From the NCBI GenBank assembly GCA_947500035.1, contig CANMQP010000011.1:1-64000 (forward strand): a DNA stretch of 64,000 bases, given 5' to 3'. Under the pieces are notes generated by a model. That model was not told the origin of the DNA. It was given only the letters and a program-made list of their open reading frames with translations, and made no database searches. The position numbers and the translations under genes were made by a program. Positions 1 through 8,364 of this stretch are shown here, piece after piece. The first letter of the stretch is position 1; the number at the start of each line of letters is the position of its first letter. Origin of the DNA: an uncultured Kiloniellaceae bacterium (GTDB taxonomy: Bacteria; Pseudomonadota; Alphaproteobacteria; Kiloniellales; Kiloniellaceae).

Positions 1-75
1 GCGAGCTGACACCTTCCTCGCAGCTATCTGCCTGGCCGCTTCCATAACTTGGTGGATTAATTGAGTCCCGACCCT
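1..75. mobile_element. Probable right end of an IS5-family insertion sequence
   Basis: The putative transposase stop at 62-64 is followed at once by TGAGTCCCGACCC (62-74), a plausible terminal inverted repeat. Repeat copy A begins directly after it with TAGAGCAGAT at 75. IS5/IS427-type elements often duplicate TA or CTAG, and the other repeat copies start with CTAGA, so the element may have inserted in the repeat border. The left end lies outside the window, so the inverted repeat and target duplication cannot be confirmed. Confidence 0.4.
2..64 (+). pseudogene. C-terminal end of an IS5-family-like transposase (cut by window start)
   Basis: Frame 2 is open from the first base and ends at a TGA at 62-64. 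It reads RADTFLAAICLAASITWWIN. This hydrophobic tail with a terminal Trp-Trp-Ile-Asn resembles the C-terminus of IS5-family (IS427-type) transposases, which typically end in a Phe-Leu-x-Ala-(I/L) stretch followed by a WLN/FWL-like end. Only 20 codons are visible, so whether the transposase is intact cannot be judged. The assignment rests on pattern recognition alone; an unrelated membrane protein end is the alternative. Confidence 0.45.
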
Positions 76-200
76 AGAGCAGATCCGGTTTAGATGGAAT
101 CGCCTGCGGCGATCCGTCGTACCGGTGAATCTGCTCTAACTATATGATGCAGAGCGGGTTCACATGCTTTTGACGGAATCCAATCGAGGGGTCGGAAAAA
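75..200. repeat. Dispersed intergenic repeat, copy A
   Basis: A 10-bp outer inverted repeat (TAGAGCAGAT at 75-84, ATCTGCTCTA at 129-138) encloses a 6-bp hairpin ATCGCC-TGC-GGCGAT (99-113). It is followed by CTAACTATATGAT and a segment related to the second half of copy C (CACATGCTTTTGACGG). The same architecture occurs at 8861-8946 and 16232-16375, with a half copy at 37576-37634. The 3' part is degenerate compared with copy C. It lies between the IS end and the secB terminator. Confidence 0.8.
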
Positions 201-210
201 ACATGCAATT

Positions 211-237
211 CCCCTCTAACCGGGCGGGTTAGAGGGG
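211..237 (-). terminator. Hairpin downstream of secB, probable terminator
   Basis: CCCCTCTAACC (211-221) and GGTTAGAGGGG (227-237) form a perfect 11-bp stem with a 5-nt loop. In the secB direction it is followed by AATTGCATG and a run of six T. The T-run starts several bases after the stem, so it is not a textbook intrinsic terminator. It sits about 57 bases past the secB stop. Confidence 0.6.
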
Positions 238-294
238 TTGGAGAGACACTTGCGTTCCAGGCGATGCCGATTTGGCACCTGAAACGACCGTGGA

Positions 295-828
295 CTAAGC
301 TTCGGCGGACTCGGGTTTTGAAGAGTCTTCACCCTCCTGAGCGCCCTCGGACTTTGCCGCGGCTTCCTTTTCAGACGCCTCCGCAAACGCTGCCATGCGC
401 TGCTGGTAGAGACTGAGGAAATCCACCGGGTTAATGACCAGTGGCGGGAAACCGCCGTTTCGCGTTGCTTCCGCCAGGATTTGCCGGGCAAAGGGGAAAA
501 GATGACGCGGCGCATCGACCATTACCAGATACTGAACGTCTTCCGGCTTTGTCACCTGTTCACCGATCGTAATCACACCGGCGTAATCCAACTCGACAAG
601 AAAGGCTGTCTTATCGCCATTCATGGCCTTCGCCTGAAGATTCAATACAACCTCAAAGGTTCTTTCCTGCAGTTTGGCCGGCCGCACATCGATATCGATG
701 CTCAGATCCGGTGAACCCTTGGCAATTTCCCCGTACACCATGGGCGCGTTCGGGTTCTCGAAGGACATGTCCTTCGTATATTGCATGTTGATGACGAGAG
801 GTGGTTGTTCGTTTTCCTGTTCGGCCAT
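295..828 (-). CDS. secB: Protein-export chaperone SecB
   Basis: SecB is a cytosolic tetrameric chaperone that keeps preproteins unfolded and hands them to SecA. The 177-aa product shows the family core: the N-terminal strand segment QYTKDMSFENPNAP, the DLSIDIDVRP strand, and the conserved helical stretch APRHLFPFARQILAEATRNGGFPPLVINPVDF with the Gly-Gly-Phe-Pro-Pro motif. A low-complexity acidic tail (about residues 150-177) follows, as in many alphaproteobacterial SecB proteins. AAGGAG (837-842 on the minus strand) lies 8 nt before the ATG and supports this start. A hairpin terminator follows the gene. It is transcribed in the same direction as the upstream phosphatase/fxsA pair. Confidence 0.97.
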   Translation of the reverse strand: MAEQENEQPPLVINMQYTKDMSFENPNAPMVYGEIAKGSPDLSIDIDVRPAKLQERTFEVVLNLQAKAMNGDKTAFLVELDYAGVITIGEQVTKPEDVQYLVMVDAPRHLFPFARQILAEATRNGGFPPLVINPVDFLSLYQQRMAAFAEASEKEAAAKSEGAQEGEDSSKPESAEA

Positions 829-956
829 GCCGTATACTCCTTAATCAGGGCGCTTCGCTATCATGTATCGAGGACGCAGACAAGCCGCTCGCAAAGGCTT
901 GATAAGCTAGGTTGAGGACACCTGGGCTGCGGGTCAGAAAAGACGCCTGTCTGCGA

Positions 957-1487
957 TCAAGATGCCGCCGTTGGGTCGAACGAGAGCACTTCACCATTTT
1001 TGGCTTCGTGTCCGGTCAAACCCCGGATGAAGCCCCAGTGGCTGACGACCAGAACCTCAGGCCAGTCATGGGTGCTGGCCATTCTCTTGTGAAAGCTGCG
1101 GCACCTGGCTCGAACGTCATCCTCGGTTTCCGGGTCGGACGGCCACCAGGATTCCGATAGAGCAGCGAAATCCAGATGCGGCCAGTCTTGTGACAGTACC
1201 GAGCGGGGTGTCCCGATATCACAGGAGAAGAAGGCATGCTCGCGGATCAGACTGTCGATGGTAATGGGCAGATTCAGGATACCGGCAATGATATCGGCAG
1301 TCTGCAGCGTACGTGTGTAGGGGCTGGCAATGATGCGCTTCAGGCCTTTGCCGGCGAGGCCGTGACCTGCGGATTCCGCCTGGCGCTGCCCCTCATCGGT
1401 CAGTTTGGGATCGATGATGCCCGGATCTTTCCGGGTTGCCCCGAAGATAACGTTGAATTCGGATTGACCGTGGCGAACGAGGATCAT
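957..1487 (-). CDS. Histidine phosphatase (phosphoglycerate-mutase-like) family protein
   Basis: The 176-aa protein belongs to the histidine phosphatase superfamily. The catalytic VRHGQSEFN (His6) lies near the N-terminus, followed by SPYTRTLQTA (Arg59), IREHAFF (Glu83 region) and VVSHWGFIRGL (His150). These are the four residues forming the phosphate pocket in SixA/GpmB-type enzymes. The substrate is unknown. Its ATG shares one base with the fxsA stop (TGATG at 1485-1489), so the two are translationally coupled. It is shorter than metabolic phosphoglycerate mutases and more likely a broad-specificity phosphatase. Confidence 0.9.
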   Translation of the reverse strand: MILVRHGQSEFNVIFGATRKDPGIIDPKLTDEGQRQAESAGHGLAGKGLKRIIASPYTRTLQTADIIAGILNLPITIDSLIREHAFFSCDIGTPRSVLSQDWPHLDFAALSESWWPSDPETEDDVRARCRSFHKRMASTHDWPEVLVVSHWGFIRGLTGHEAKNGEVLSFDPTAAS

Positions 1488-2056
1488 CAGTTCAATCGCC
1501 CCATTGGCGGTTTTGGATCCTCGTCGTCCGAAGCTTTTGGCTCGGAATTGTCCTTCTCAGTCATGTCCTCGAACTCCCCTTCGATAATGTCTCCCCTGCG
1601 GGAGCGGTTGGAGCTGTGCCTAGTGCCATGCGGACCGGGCCCTCCCGGCTGTTCACCTATGCCGCCTCCCGGGTGCCTTCCCATCGTGCTCGTGGTCATG
1701 GAGAGTTCAAGTCTGCGGCCAATCCAGTGCCGCAAGACATTGCGAACCTGCGGCACGAAGAGGGCAAAGCCGATTGTGTCTGTGACAAATCCGGGCGTCA
1801 GGAGAAGAGCGCCGGCAAACAGCAGACAGAGGCCGTCGAAGAGTTCCTTGGTGGGCAGAACACCCTGGTTGATCTGACTGCGCACACGTTCCAGTGCCGC
1901 AAGCCCTTGAATTCTAAGCAACCATGTTCCGATAATGGCCGTGAGAATGACAACCGCGAGCGTGTTCCACAAACCGAGCCTGTCGCCCACTTCGATGAAA
2001 ACGGCGATTTCCAGCAGCGGCACGCCGATAAATGCGGCGAGTAATAGGATAGCCAT
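1487..2056 (-). CDS. fxsA: FxsA family membrane protein
   Basis: FxsA is a small inner-membrane protein; in E. coli it relieves F-exclusion of phage T7, and its cellular function is not settled. The 189-aa product has hydrophobic segments at about residues 2-22 and 30-50 and near 78-100. The last carries the family signature LLLTPGFVTDTIGFALFVP. A Gly- and Ser-rich, then acidic cytosolic tail (after about residue 120) is longer than in E. coli. It overlaps the downstream phosphatase by one base. It is divergent from the Tim44-like gene, with 228 bp between the starts. Confidence 0.93.
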   Translation of the reverse strand: MAILLLAAFIGVPLLEIAVFIEVGDRLGLWNTLAVVILTAIIGTWLLRIQGLAALERVRSQINQGVLPTKELFDGLCLLFAGALLLTPGFVTDTIGFALFVPQVRNVLRHWIGRRLELSMTTSTMGRHPGGGIGEQPGGPGPHGTRHSSNRSRRGDIIEGEFEDMTEKDNSEPKASDDEDPKPPMGRLN

Positions 2057-2284
2057 ACTTGCTCTTTCCTTAACTATTCCCTATTTACAATGCATTGGAG
2101 TTCGTCGTCGACCGCCTGTTTTGGACTTGCTGAAGAATCTCAGACTTTCAAGAGCTGGAGCTCGCCGCGCGACGCGGACAACTGCTGAACGGGATTGTTT
2201 TTTCTCAGGGTGGTTTCCAGTTTGGTTTGTTCCGACGCGGTTCGTCACGCTTAAAAGCGCGCCGCGGAACTTTTGGTTGGATAT

Positions 2285-3013
2285 ATGGGCAACGGATTCG
2301 GTCTAGACATCATTCTGCTCGCGGCGCTCGCGATTTTCTGCGTGGTGCGCCTGCGCAATGCGCTGGGCAAACGCACGGGACATGAAGAGCCGCCTAAATA
2401 CGACCCCTTCAATCAGGATCAGGGCGACGATAAGGTTGTTCAGCTTCCCAACCGTTCACGCGATGACAGATCATCGGGGGGTACACCTGATATTGAAGAT
2501 GTCGTGCCCGATATCGAAGCCTGGGATCAGACGGACGATACTTCCAAGGATGAAGCGGGTTCGACCGCGCCGGGTATCCGGGCCATTAAACGTGCCGATC
2601 CGAGCTTCGACGAAAAGTCCTTTGAGGGCGGGGCGTCTGCTGCTTTCGAGATGATTGTGGGGGCCTTCGCGCAAGGCGATACAGATGCGCTGCGGCCGCT
2701 TCTGGCGAACGATGTCTACAATGATTTCGCTGGCGCGATCGAAAACCGCGAAAAACAAAACCAGACGCTCGAAACGACACTGATCGGCATTGAAAAATCC
2801 GAAATCATCGAGGCCGAGCTCCAGGGCCGAACGGCTTTTGTCACGCTCAAGTTTGTCTCGGACCAGGTCAATGTGACCCGCGATGCCAATGGGGAAACAG
2901 TCGAGGGAGACCCCAATCACGTGACTAAGATCACGGACATTTGGACCTTTGCCAGGAACACGAGCAGTCGTGATCCGAACTGGGCATTGGTTGCGACCCG
3001 AAGCCCCAATTGA
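2285..3013 (+). CDS. Tim44/TimA-family putative adaptor protein
   Basis: This 242-aa protein is anchored by one N-terminal membrane segment (LDIILLAALAIFCVVRLRNAL), followed by a disordered acidic linker (about residues 40-95). The C-terminal Tim44-like domain includes the conserved DPSFDEKSFEGGASAAFEMIVGAFAQGD start. In alphaproteobacteria these proteins are the bacterial relatives of the mitochondrial import adaptor Tim44 and are thought to act on inner-membrane proteins. The ATG at 2285 is preferred to an in-frame TTG four codons upstream. Its position between fxsA and mltA is the usual alphaproteobacterial arrangement. Confidence 0.9.
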   Translation: MGNGFGLDIILLAALAIFCVVRLRNALGKRTGHEEPPKYDPFNQDQGDDKVVQLPNRSRDDRSSGGTPDIEDVVPDIEAWDQTDDTSKDEAGSTAPGIRAIKRADPSFDEKSFEGGASAAFEMIVGAFAQGDTDALRPLLANDVYNDFAGAIENREKQNQTLETTLIGIEKSEIIEAELQGRTAFVTLKFVSDQVNVTRDANGETVEGDPNHVTKITDIWTFARNTSSRDPNWALVATRSPN

Positions 3014-3131
3014 GTTTTACCGGGGGCGCGGGCTTGGTGGAGCAATGAAGGCGTTGTCTGAACTGCGCGCCCAGGGCGCCGATAGAAGATCCAATTCCTC
3101 CCTGACATCACTAAAATCCGGCATTCTATCC

Positions 3132-4370
3132 ATGAAACCCTCCTGTTTTGGGGTCCGTGGCACTGTGGCAGGCCTTCTGGTGCTGGCCTTGGCGGCCTGT
3201 GAGCCACGTGCTCCGGAAGAGCCGCCGAAGGCCACGCCGGAACCGCCTCAGTTCCTCTTGGAAACCTCGACCTACGATCAGTTACCGGGTTGGCGTGAAG
3301 ATAAGGTCGCCGAAGCGCTTCCAGCTCTCATTCGCTCCTGCGACAGGCTGCTGCGCGCTCCGGATGACCGTCAGGTGGGGCGTGGGGCTGTGGGCGGAAC
3401 GGTGGTGGACTGGCGGGCACCCTGTGCTGCGATTGCTGACTTCTCCGGGTCTGGTTCTGATTCGGGTGACGACGCCTTCCGCAGTCTTGTCGAGCAGCTC
3501 TTTGTGCCTTTTAAGGTCATGTACGGAGACAAGGACACCGGCCTCTTCACTGGCTACTACGAAGCGGAGTTGCGCGGTGCACTCTTTCCGGGCGGCGGCT
3601 ACGACACACCTCTCTACAAGCGCCCCAATGACCTTGTGACGGTCGATCTGCGTCATTTCGACGAGGATCTGACCGGCAAGAGAGTTGCCGGACGTGTTCA
3701 GGACGGCCGGCTGGTTCCCTATCACGCCCGTGACGAAATCGACAACGGTGTGATCGACGGCGCCAATCTGGAGCTCCTCTGGGCCGCGGACCCGATCGAC
3801 GTCTTTTTCCTGCACATTCAGGGCTCGGGAAAGGTGCTTTTGCCGGATGGCTCGACGATGCGTGTCGGTTTTGATGGTTCTAATGGCTTGCCCTTTGTTG
3901 CGATCGGGCGCTTGCTGATCGACGAAGGATACGTGTCCCGGGCCAATGCCTCCATGCAGTGGATCCGCCAGTGGCTGCGCAACAATCCGGATCAGGCGAC
4001 CGAGCTGATGCAGCGCAACCCGCGCTATATATTTTTCCGAAAGATCGAGGGTGAGGGTCCGATTGGCGCCCAGGGCGTCGCCCTTACACCCCGGCGCAGT
4101 CTTGCGGTCGACCCCTCCTTCATGCCGCTCGGTGCCCCGGTTTTTCTGGATACGACCTGGCCCGGGAGTTCGGCTTCAAACCCCAGGCCTCTGCGGCGCC
4201 TGATGGTGGCACAGGACACCGGAAGTGCCATCAAGGGGGCTGTGCGGGGCGATTTCTTCTGGGGTGCCGGTGATCCGGCACTGGCAGAGGCAGGCCGAAT
4301 GAAACAGCGCGGCAGCTATTATCTTTTGCTGCCCAGGGCGGTTGCCGCGCGGCGTGCCGCCGGGAGCTGA
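3132..4370 (+). CDS. mltA: Membrane-bound lytic murein transglycosylase A
   Basis: MltA cleaves glycan strands of peptidoglycan, forming 1,6-anhydromuropeptides, while anchored in the outer membrane. The 412-aa product starts with a lipoprotein signal ending in LALAAC (Cys23). It then has the MltA barrel (FTGYYEAELRG; VDVFFLHIQGSGKV-like segment) and a C-terminal 3D domain with LAVDPSFMPLGAPVFL and VAQDTGSAIKGAVRGDFFWG, where the catalytic Asp is expected. The frame is open further upstream, but the ATG at 3132 gives the proper lipoprotein signal and avoids overlap with the Tim44 gene. The next gene in most relatives is smr; here lutABC intervenes. Confidence 0.95.
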   Translation: MKPSCFGVRGTVAGLLVLALAACEPRAPEEPPKATPEPPQFLLETSTYDQLPGWREDKVAEALPALIRSCDRLLRAPDDRQVGRGAVGGTVVDWRAPCAAIADFSGSGSDSGDDAFRSLVEQLFVPFKVMYGDKDTGLFTGYYEAELRGALFPGGGYDTPLYKRPNDLVTVDLRHFDEDLTGKRVAGRVQDGRLVPYHARDEIDNGVIDGANLELLWAADPIDVFFLHIQGSGKVLLPDGSTMRVGFDGSNGLPFVAIGRLLIDEGYVSRANASMQWIRQWLRNNPDQATELMQRNPRYIFFRKIEGEGPIGAQGVALTPRRSLAVDPSFMPLGAPVFLDTTWPGSSASNPRPLRRLMVAQDTGSAIKGAVRGDFFWGAGDPALAEAGRMKQRGSYYLLLPRAVAARRAAGS

Positions 4371-4425
4371 CCGCTCGCCCACGGCCTTAAAACGAAGATC
4401 CTAAAACACCGTGACGACGCGTCTG

Positions 4426-4448
4426 CAAAAGTGGTATTACCACTTTTG
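4426..4448. promoter_or_regulatory. GntR/FadR-type operator upstream of lutABC
   Basis: A perfect 11+1+11 inverted repeat is centred on T4437, with core GTGGTATTACCAC. It matches the TGGT-NNN-ACCA operators bound by FadR-subfamily GntR repressors such as LldR and PdhR. It lies about 200 bp upstream of lutA in the only sizeable gap of this region. The repressor gene is not in the window. Confidence 0.75.
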
Positions 4449-4643
4449 TCAGCGAGCGATTGTGCCCCATGCCTCTTAACAAAAAGGGAGCGTTGCTGCG
4501 GGAGTCTGATCGCTCTACCTTGAAACACTGCAAAGCGTGAAAAAGCCTCACTTCACAGAACAAGAGGATCGCGCGAGCGCTGGAGCGCAAGCAGGCCGGC
4601 CTTTGCCGACGATTGTCAGCTTGTCAGGGAGGATTTGAACAGC

Positions 4644-5432
4644 ATGTCGAAGCCCGAACCGCGCGTCGGTTTATTCGTGACCTGTCTGGTGGACCTTTTC
4701 CGGCCGAGCGTCGGTTTTGCCGCGGTCAAGCTTCTCGAAGCGGCGGGTTGCCGGGTCGAGGTTCCTGAACTGCAGACCTGTTGCGGACAGCCGGCTTACA
4801 ATTCCGGCGACAAGGCCGATACCCGCGCAATTGCGCTTCAGGTCATCGAGGCTTTTAGAGACTTTGACTATGTGGTCGCGCCTTCGGGCTCTTGCGCCGC
4901 CATGATCAAAAAGCACTATCCGGAGCTTTTCGAAAAGGAACCTGAGCAGTTGGCGAAGGCCGAGGAACTCTCCGCGCGGACCTTCGAGCTGATCTCCTTT
5001 TTGACCGACGTGATGCAGCTCTCCGATGTTGAGGCGGCCTTCCCACAGACGGTCACCTACCATGATTCCTGTTCCGGCCTGCGCGAACTGGGCGTCCGGG
5101 ATCAGCCCCGGAAGTTGCTCTCGAGCGTTAACGCTCTATCTCTTGTTGAGTTGTCGGATGCGGATATCTGCTGTGGCTTCGGTGGCACCTTTTGCGTCAA
5201 ATATCCTGATATTTCCAACATCATGGTCACCAGCAAGACAGGGAGTATCGAGTCCACCGGCGCGCAGACTCTGCTTGCAGGTGACCTGGGCTGCCTGATG
5301 AACATGGCCGGCAAGCTGCAGCGCAGCGGATCGGACATCCAAGTCCGGCATGTCGCCGAGGTTTTGGCCGATATGACAGATACGCCGGCGATTGGTGCAG
5401 CGGAAGGTGATACCCGGAATGGAGGGAACTGA
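4644..5432 (+). CDS. lutA: Lactate utilization protein LutA (CCG-domain iron-sulfur protein)
   Basis: LutA is one of three subunits of the flavin-independent L-lactate dehydrogenase complex LutABC (LldEFG). The 262-aa protein carries two cysteine-rich CCG domains: VTCLVDLF (Cys14) with LQTCCGQPAYNSGD (Cys46-47) and SGSCAAMIKKHYP (Cys84), then HDSCSGLREL with DICCGFGGTFCVKYPD. Such CCG domains bind a [4Fe-4S] cluster or noncubane centre in heterodisulfide-reductase-like proteins. The strong RBS AGGGAGGA (4626-4633) favours the ATG at 4644 over an in-frame TTG at 4635, which would be too close. lutB follows after 5 nt. Confidence 0.95.
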   Translation: MSKPEPRVGLFVTCLVDLFRPSVGFAAVKLLEAAGCRVEVPELQTCCGQPAYNSGDKADTRAIALQVIEAFRDFDYVVAPSGSCAAMIKKHYPELFEKEPEQLAKAEELSARTFELISFLTDVMQLSDVEAAFPQTVTYHDSCSGLRELGVRDQPRKLLSSVNALSLVELSDADICCGFGGTFCVKYPDISNIMVTSKTGSIESTGAQTLLAGDLGCLMNMAGKLQRSGSDIQVRHVAEVLADMTDTPAIGAAEGDTRNGGN

Positions 5433-5437
5433 AGGCG

Positions 5438-6871
5438 ATGCAATCAAGATCCCATAGCTTCAAGGAAAACGCCCGCGAGGCGATCGCCGATCCCAACATT
5501 CAGGCCGCCATGGCGAAGATGAAGGTGGGCTTTACCGGGAAGCGTCTGGCTGCCGCCGCCCGGCTTCCGGAATTCGAAGCCCTGCGCGACGCGGCCCGCG
5601 ACATCAAGAATCACAGCCTCGCCAACCTGGATTTCTATCTCGAACGCTACGAAGCCAAGGTGCTCGAGACAGGCGGCCAGGTGCATTGGGCACCGACCGC
5701 GGCAGACGCCCGCAAGGCGATCCTGGACATTTGCGAGCGTGCCGGTGCGAAGACGGTAACCAAGGGCAAGTCCATGATTTCGGAGGAAATTGCTCTCAAC
5801 GACCACCTCGAAGAAGCCGGCATGACCGTGGTCGAGACCGACCTGGGCGAGTACATCATCCAGCTCCGTAAGGAACCGCCCAGTCATATCATCGCCCCTG
5901 CCGTCCACGTCAGTAAGGAGCAGGTCGAAGCGGACTTCCGGGCACAGCATCAGCATCTTCCGGCCGAGCGTTCCCTGAGCGAGCCGACCGATCTGGTGAA
6001 CGAAGCCCGGCAGATCCTGCGCCAGCGCTATCTGGATGCGGACGTCGGAATCACGGGTGCAAACTTCCTGATTGCCGAAACGGGAACCTCAATCATCGTC
6101 ACCAATGAGGGCAACGGCGATCTGACCCAGTCTTTGCCCAAGATTCACATCGTGATCGCCAGCATCGAGAAGGTCGTTCCAAACCTGGAGGATGCCTCAA
6201 CGATCCTGCGGGTTCTGGCCCGTTCGGCCACCGGGCAGGAGTTTTCCGCCTACACCACCCTCTCAACCGGCCCGCGCCGCGCCGAGGATCCCGACGGTCC
6301 GGAGGAATACCACGTTATCCTGCTCGACAATGGCCGTTCCTCCATGCTCGGCAGCGAGTTCCAGGATATGCTGCGCTGTATCCGCTGCGGCGCCTGCATG
6401 AACCACTGCCCGGTCTACCACGCTGTTGGCGGCCATTCCTATGGCTGGGTCTACCCAGGTCCAATGGGGGCTGTCCTGACACCGAACCTGATCGGGGTTG
6501 AGGAGGCCGGGCATCTGCCCAATGCCTCGACCTTCTGCGGACGTTGCGAGAGTGTCTGTCCGGTGCGCATTCCCCTGCCCAAAATGATGCGGCATTGGCG
6601 CGAACGGGAGTTCGAGCGGCATCTGACCCCGAAATCCGTCCGCCACGGCCTTGGTGTCTGGGCCTTTATGGCCCGCCGCCCTGCCCTCTATCACCGTCTG
6701 ACCGGTCTTGGCATCAGGGCGCTCGCGGCGTTGGGCCGTCGGCGGGGGCGCTTCACATCCCTGCCGCTTGCGGGTGGCTGGACCAAATACCGCGATTTGC
6801 CCGCGCCTCAGGGGAAGACCTTTCAGCAGCTTTGGGCCGAGAAACAGAAAAACGGGAGGGCCGCAAAATGA
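5438..6871 (+). CDS. lutB: Lactate utilization iron-sulfur protein LutB
   Basis: The 477-aa protein has an N-terminal LUD domain (about residues 70-300, including TKGKSMISEEIALN and ITGANFLIAETGTSIIVTNEGN). A C-terminal ferredoxin-like domain has two cluster motifs: Cys314-x2-Cys-x2-Cys-x3-Cys324-Pro (CIRCGACMNHCP) and Cys367-x2-Cys-x3-Cys-Pro (CGRCESVCP). It works with LutA and LutC to oxidise L-lactate to pyruvate, passing electrons to the respiratory chain. The stop codon overlaps the lutC start (ATGA at 6868-6871), so the operon is translationally coupled. Confidence 0.96.
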   Translation: MQSRSHSFKENAREAIADPNIQAAMAKMKVGFTGKRLAAAARLPEFEALRDAARDIKNHSLANLDFYLERYEAKVLETGGQVHWAPTAADARKAILDICERAGAKTVTKGKSMISEEIALNDHLEEAGMTVVETDLGEYIIQLRKEPPSHIIAPAVHVSKEQVEADFRAQHQHLPAERSLSEPTDLVNEARQILRQRYLDADVGITGANFLIAETGTSIIVTNEGNGDLTQSLPKIHIVIASIEKVVPNLEDASTILRVLARSATGQEFSAYTTLSTGPRRAEDPDGPEEYHVILLDNGRSSMLGSEFQDMLRCIRCGACMNHCPVYHAVGGHSYGWVYPGPMGAVLTPNLIGVEEAGHLPNASTFCGRCESVCPVRIPLPKMMRHWREREFERHLTPKSVRHGLGVWAFMARRPALYHRLTGLGIRALAALGRRRGRFTSLPLAGGWTKYRDLPAPQGKTFQQLWAEKQKNGRAAK

Positions 6872-7575
6872 CGACGGCCCGCGAGCAGATTCTGGGGGCG
6901 GTGAAGCAGTCCCTGAAGAAAAACAATCCGTCCGGCGATCGTCCTGACGAACTGGCGCAGCGCCTGTCGGACCCCAAAGCCAATTTGATTCCCGAGCGCT
7001 CACGCCTGCCCCACCCGGCTCAGGTCGACTTGATGGAATCCATGCTGATCGAGCTTTCCGCCACGGTGAAGCGCATTAGTTCCCTGGATGAGGTTCCCGA
7101 CGAAGTGGTGACCTACCTCAAAACGCGAAATCTCCCTCAGGAGGTCCGGCTGGCCCCTTCCAAGGAGCTGCAGGCCCTGGCGTGGGATGATCAGAGCCTG
7201 CTGAAAGTCTCCTGCGGCCCGGCGCGCGAACCGGATCAGGTTTCGGTAACCGGTGCTTTTGCTGCTGTTGCTGAAACCGGAACCCTGATGCTCCACTCAG
7301 GACCCGAGGGACCCACGACCCTGAATTTTCTTCCGGAAAACCATATTGTTGTGCTGCGGTCTTCTCAGGTGGTCGGCGCCTATGAAGAGGGTTGGGCCAG
7401 ACTGCGCAAGGCCTTCGGCAATGGCACCATGCCCCGCACGCTCAACATGATCTCCGGCCCTTCGAGGACCGGTGATATTGAGCAGAAGATTGAATTGGGC
7501 GCGCATGGACCGCGGCGTCTGCATGTGATCATCGTCGAGGATGGTCACGCAGAGACTGGTGACAGCGCAGGCTGA
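6868..7575 (+). CDS. lutC: Lactate utilization protein LutC (LUD domain)
   Basis: This 235-aa third subunit of the LutABC complex consists of one LUD domain. The conserved ALAWDDQSLLKVSCGPAREPDQVSVTGAFAAVAETGTLMLHSG and PTTLNFLPENHIVVL segments lie in the second half. The frame is open far upstream, inside lutB, but the ATG at 6868 overlaps the lutB stop in the usual ATGA fashion and is the obvious start. It is followed 68 nt later by smr, with a 16-bp palindrome in between. Confidence 0.95.
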   Translation: MTTAREQILGAVKQSLKKNNPSGDRPDELAQRLSDPKANLIPERSRLPHPAQVDLMESMLIELSATVKRISSLDEVPDEVVTYLKTRNLPQEVRLAPSKELQALAWDDQSLLKVSCGPAREPDQVSVTGAFAAVAETGTLMLHSGPEGPTTLNFLPENHIVVLRSSQVVGAYEEGWARLRKAFGNGTMPRTLNMISGPSRTGDIEQKIELGAHGPRRLHVIIVEDGHAETGDSAG

Positions 7576-7643
7576 AGCGGCTATTGGAGGGTACGCCGCG
7601 TCGACGCGGCCCAAAACCCCACGCAAGGCTCGCCTCAAGCAAG

Positions 7644-8273
7644 ATGAACGATCGGCGGAAACCTAAAGCGAAGCGGCCCGGCGGCCTGTCTGCGGAGGAC
7701 CGAGACCTCTGGCGCCACGTCAATCGCGAGACCGTCCCTCTCAAGGGGCGTGACTTCGGGGCCGGCGCTTTTGCGGAGATGATGCGTGGCGACGAGGAAG
7801 CTCTGTCCCGGAAGCGGAGCGAAAAATCCAAGCCCAGCAAACCGCAACCATCCCCGCAACTCCCCCTGCGCGCACAAAACACCCCCGCCCCGTACCACGG
7901 GCGCGCGGAGCTTCTGGCCCATGGTTCCACGGCAGGTTTGGACCGGCGAAATGCCGAACGTCTCAAGCGCGGCAAGATGACCATCGAGGCCACCCTTGAT
8001 CTCCACGGCATGACCCAGGCTCAGGCTCATGGCGCCCTCAACCGCTTTGTTCAGCGCTCGGAAGCCGCAGGACTGCGCTGCATTCTGGTCATCACCGGTA
8101 AGGGGATCGCCAAGGAATCCGGCGGCGTGCTGCGAAACCAGGTGCCGAACTGGCTGAACGAACCGGGCAACCGGGAGCGTATCATCGCCTTTAACTATGC
8201 TCAGCAAAGTCACGGCGGGACCGGGGCGCTTTACGTGTTGCTGAAACGCCGGCGGGACGGAAAGCGAAAGTAA
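7644..8273 (+). CDS. Smr/MutS2-domain endonuclease-like protein
   Basis: The 209-aa protein has a basic, proline-rich N-terminal half and a C-terminal Smr domain. The domain starts at ATLDLHGMTQAQAHGAL (LDLHGxT motif) and contains LRCILVITGKGIAKESGGVLRNQVPNWL and HGGTGALYVLLKRR (the TGKG and GGxGAxYV-like motifs). Smr domains act as nicking nucleases on DNA or RNA; the target here is unknown. The ATG at 7644 is chosen over an in-frame TTG at 7584, since MNDRRKPKAKRPGGLSAEDRDLW matches the usual N-terminus. In relatives the gene directly follows mltA. Confidence 0.93.
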   Translation: MNDRRKPKAKRPGGLSAEDRDLWRHVNRETVPLKGRDFGAGAFAEMMRGDEEALSRKRSEKSKPSKPQPSPQLPLRAQNTPAPYHGRAELLAHGSTAGLDRRNAERLKRGKMTIEATLDLHGMTQAQAHGALNRFVQRSEAAGLRCILVITGKGIAKESGGVLRNQVPNWLNEPGNRERIIAFNYAQQSHGGTGALYVLLKRRRDGKRK

Positions 8274-8364
8274 ATCCGGTGGAGGCCGTCTTTACGGAAC
8301 CTTGATTCAAAAGGATAAATCTCGCTATAAACCAGGATTAAGTTAATGGACCTAGAGGCTTCCT

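Noticed and set aside
2949-3131. In-frame upstream extension of mltA
   Set aside because: It overlaps the Tim44 gene and would bury the lipoprotein signal peptide.
4470-4541. 23-codon frame after the lut operator, a possible leader peptide
   Set aside because: No ribosome-binding site and no regulatory codon pattern.
7595-7610. Perfect 16-bp palindrome GCCGCGTCGACGCGGC between lutC and smr
   Set aside because: No loop and no T-run, and high GC makes such palindromes likely by chance; no regulator site of this sequence is known to me.
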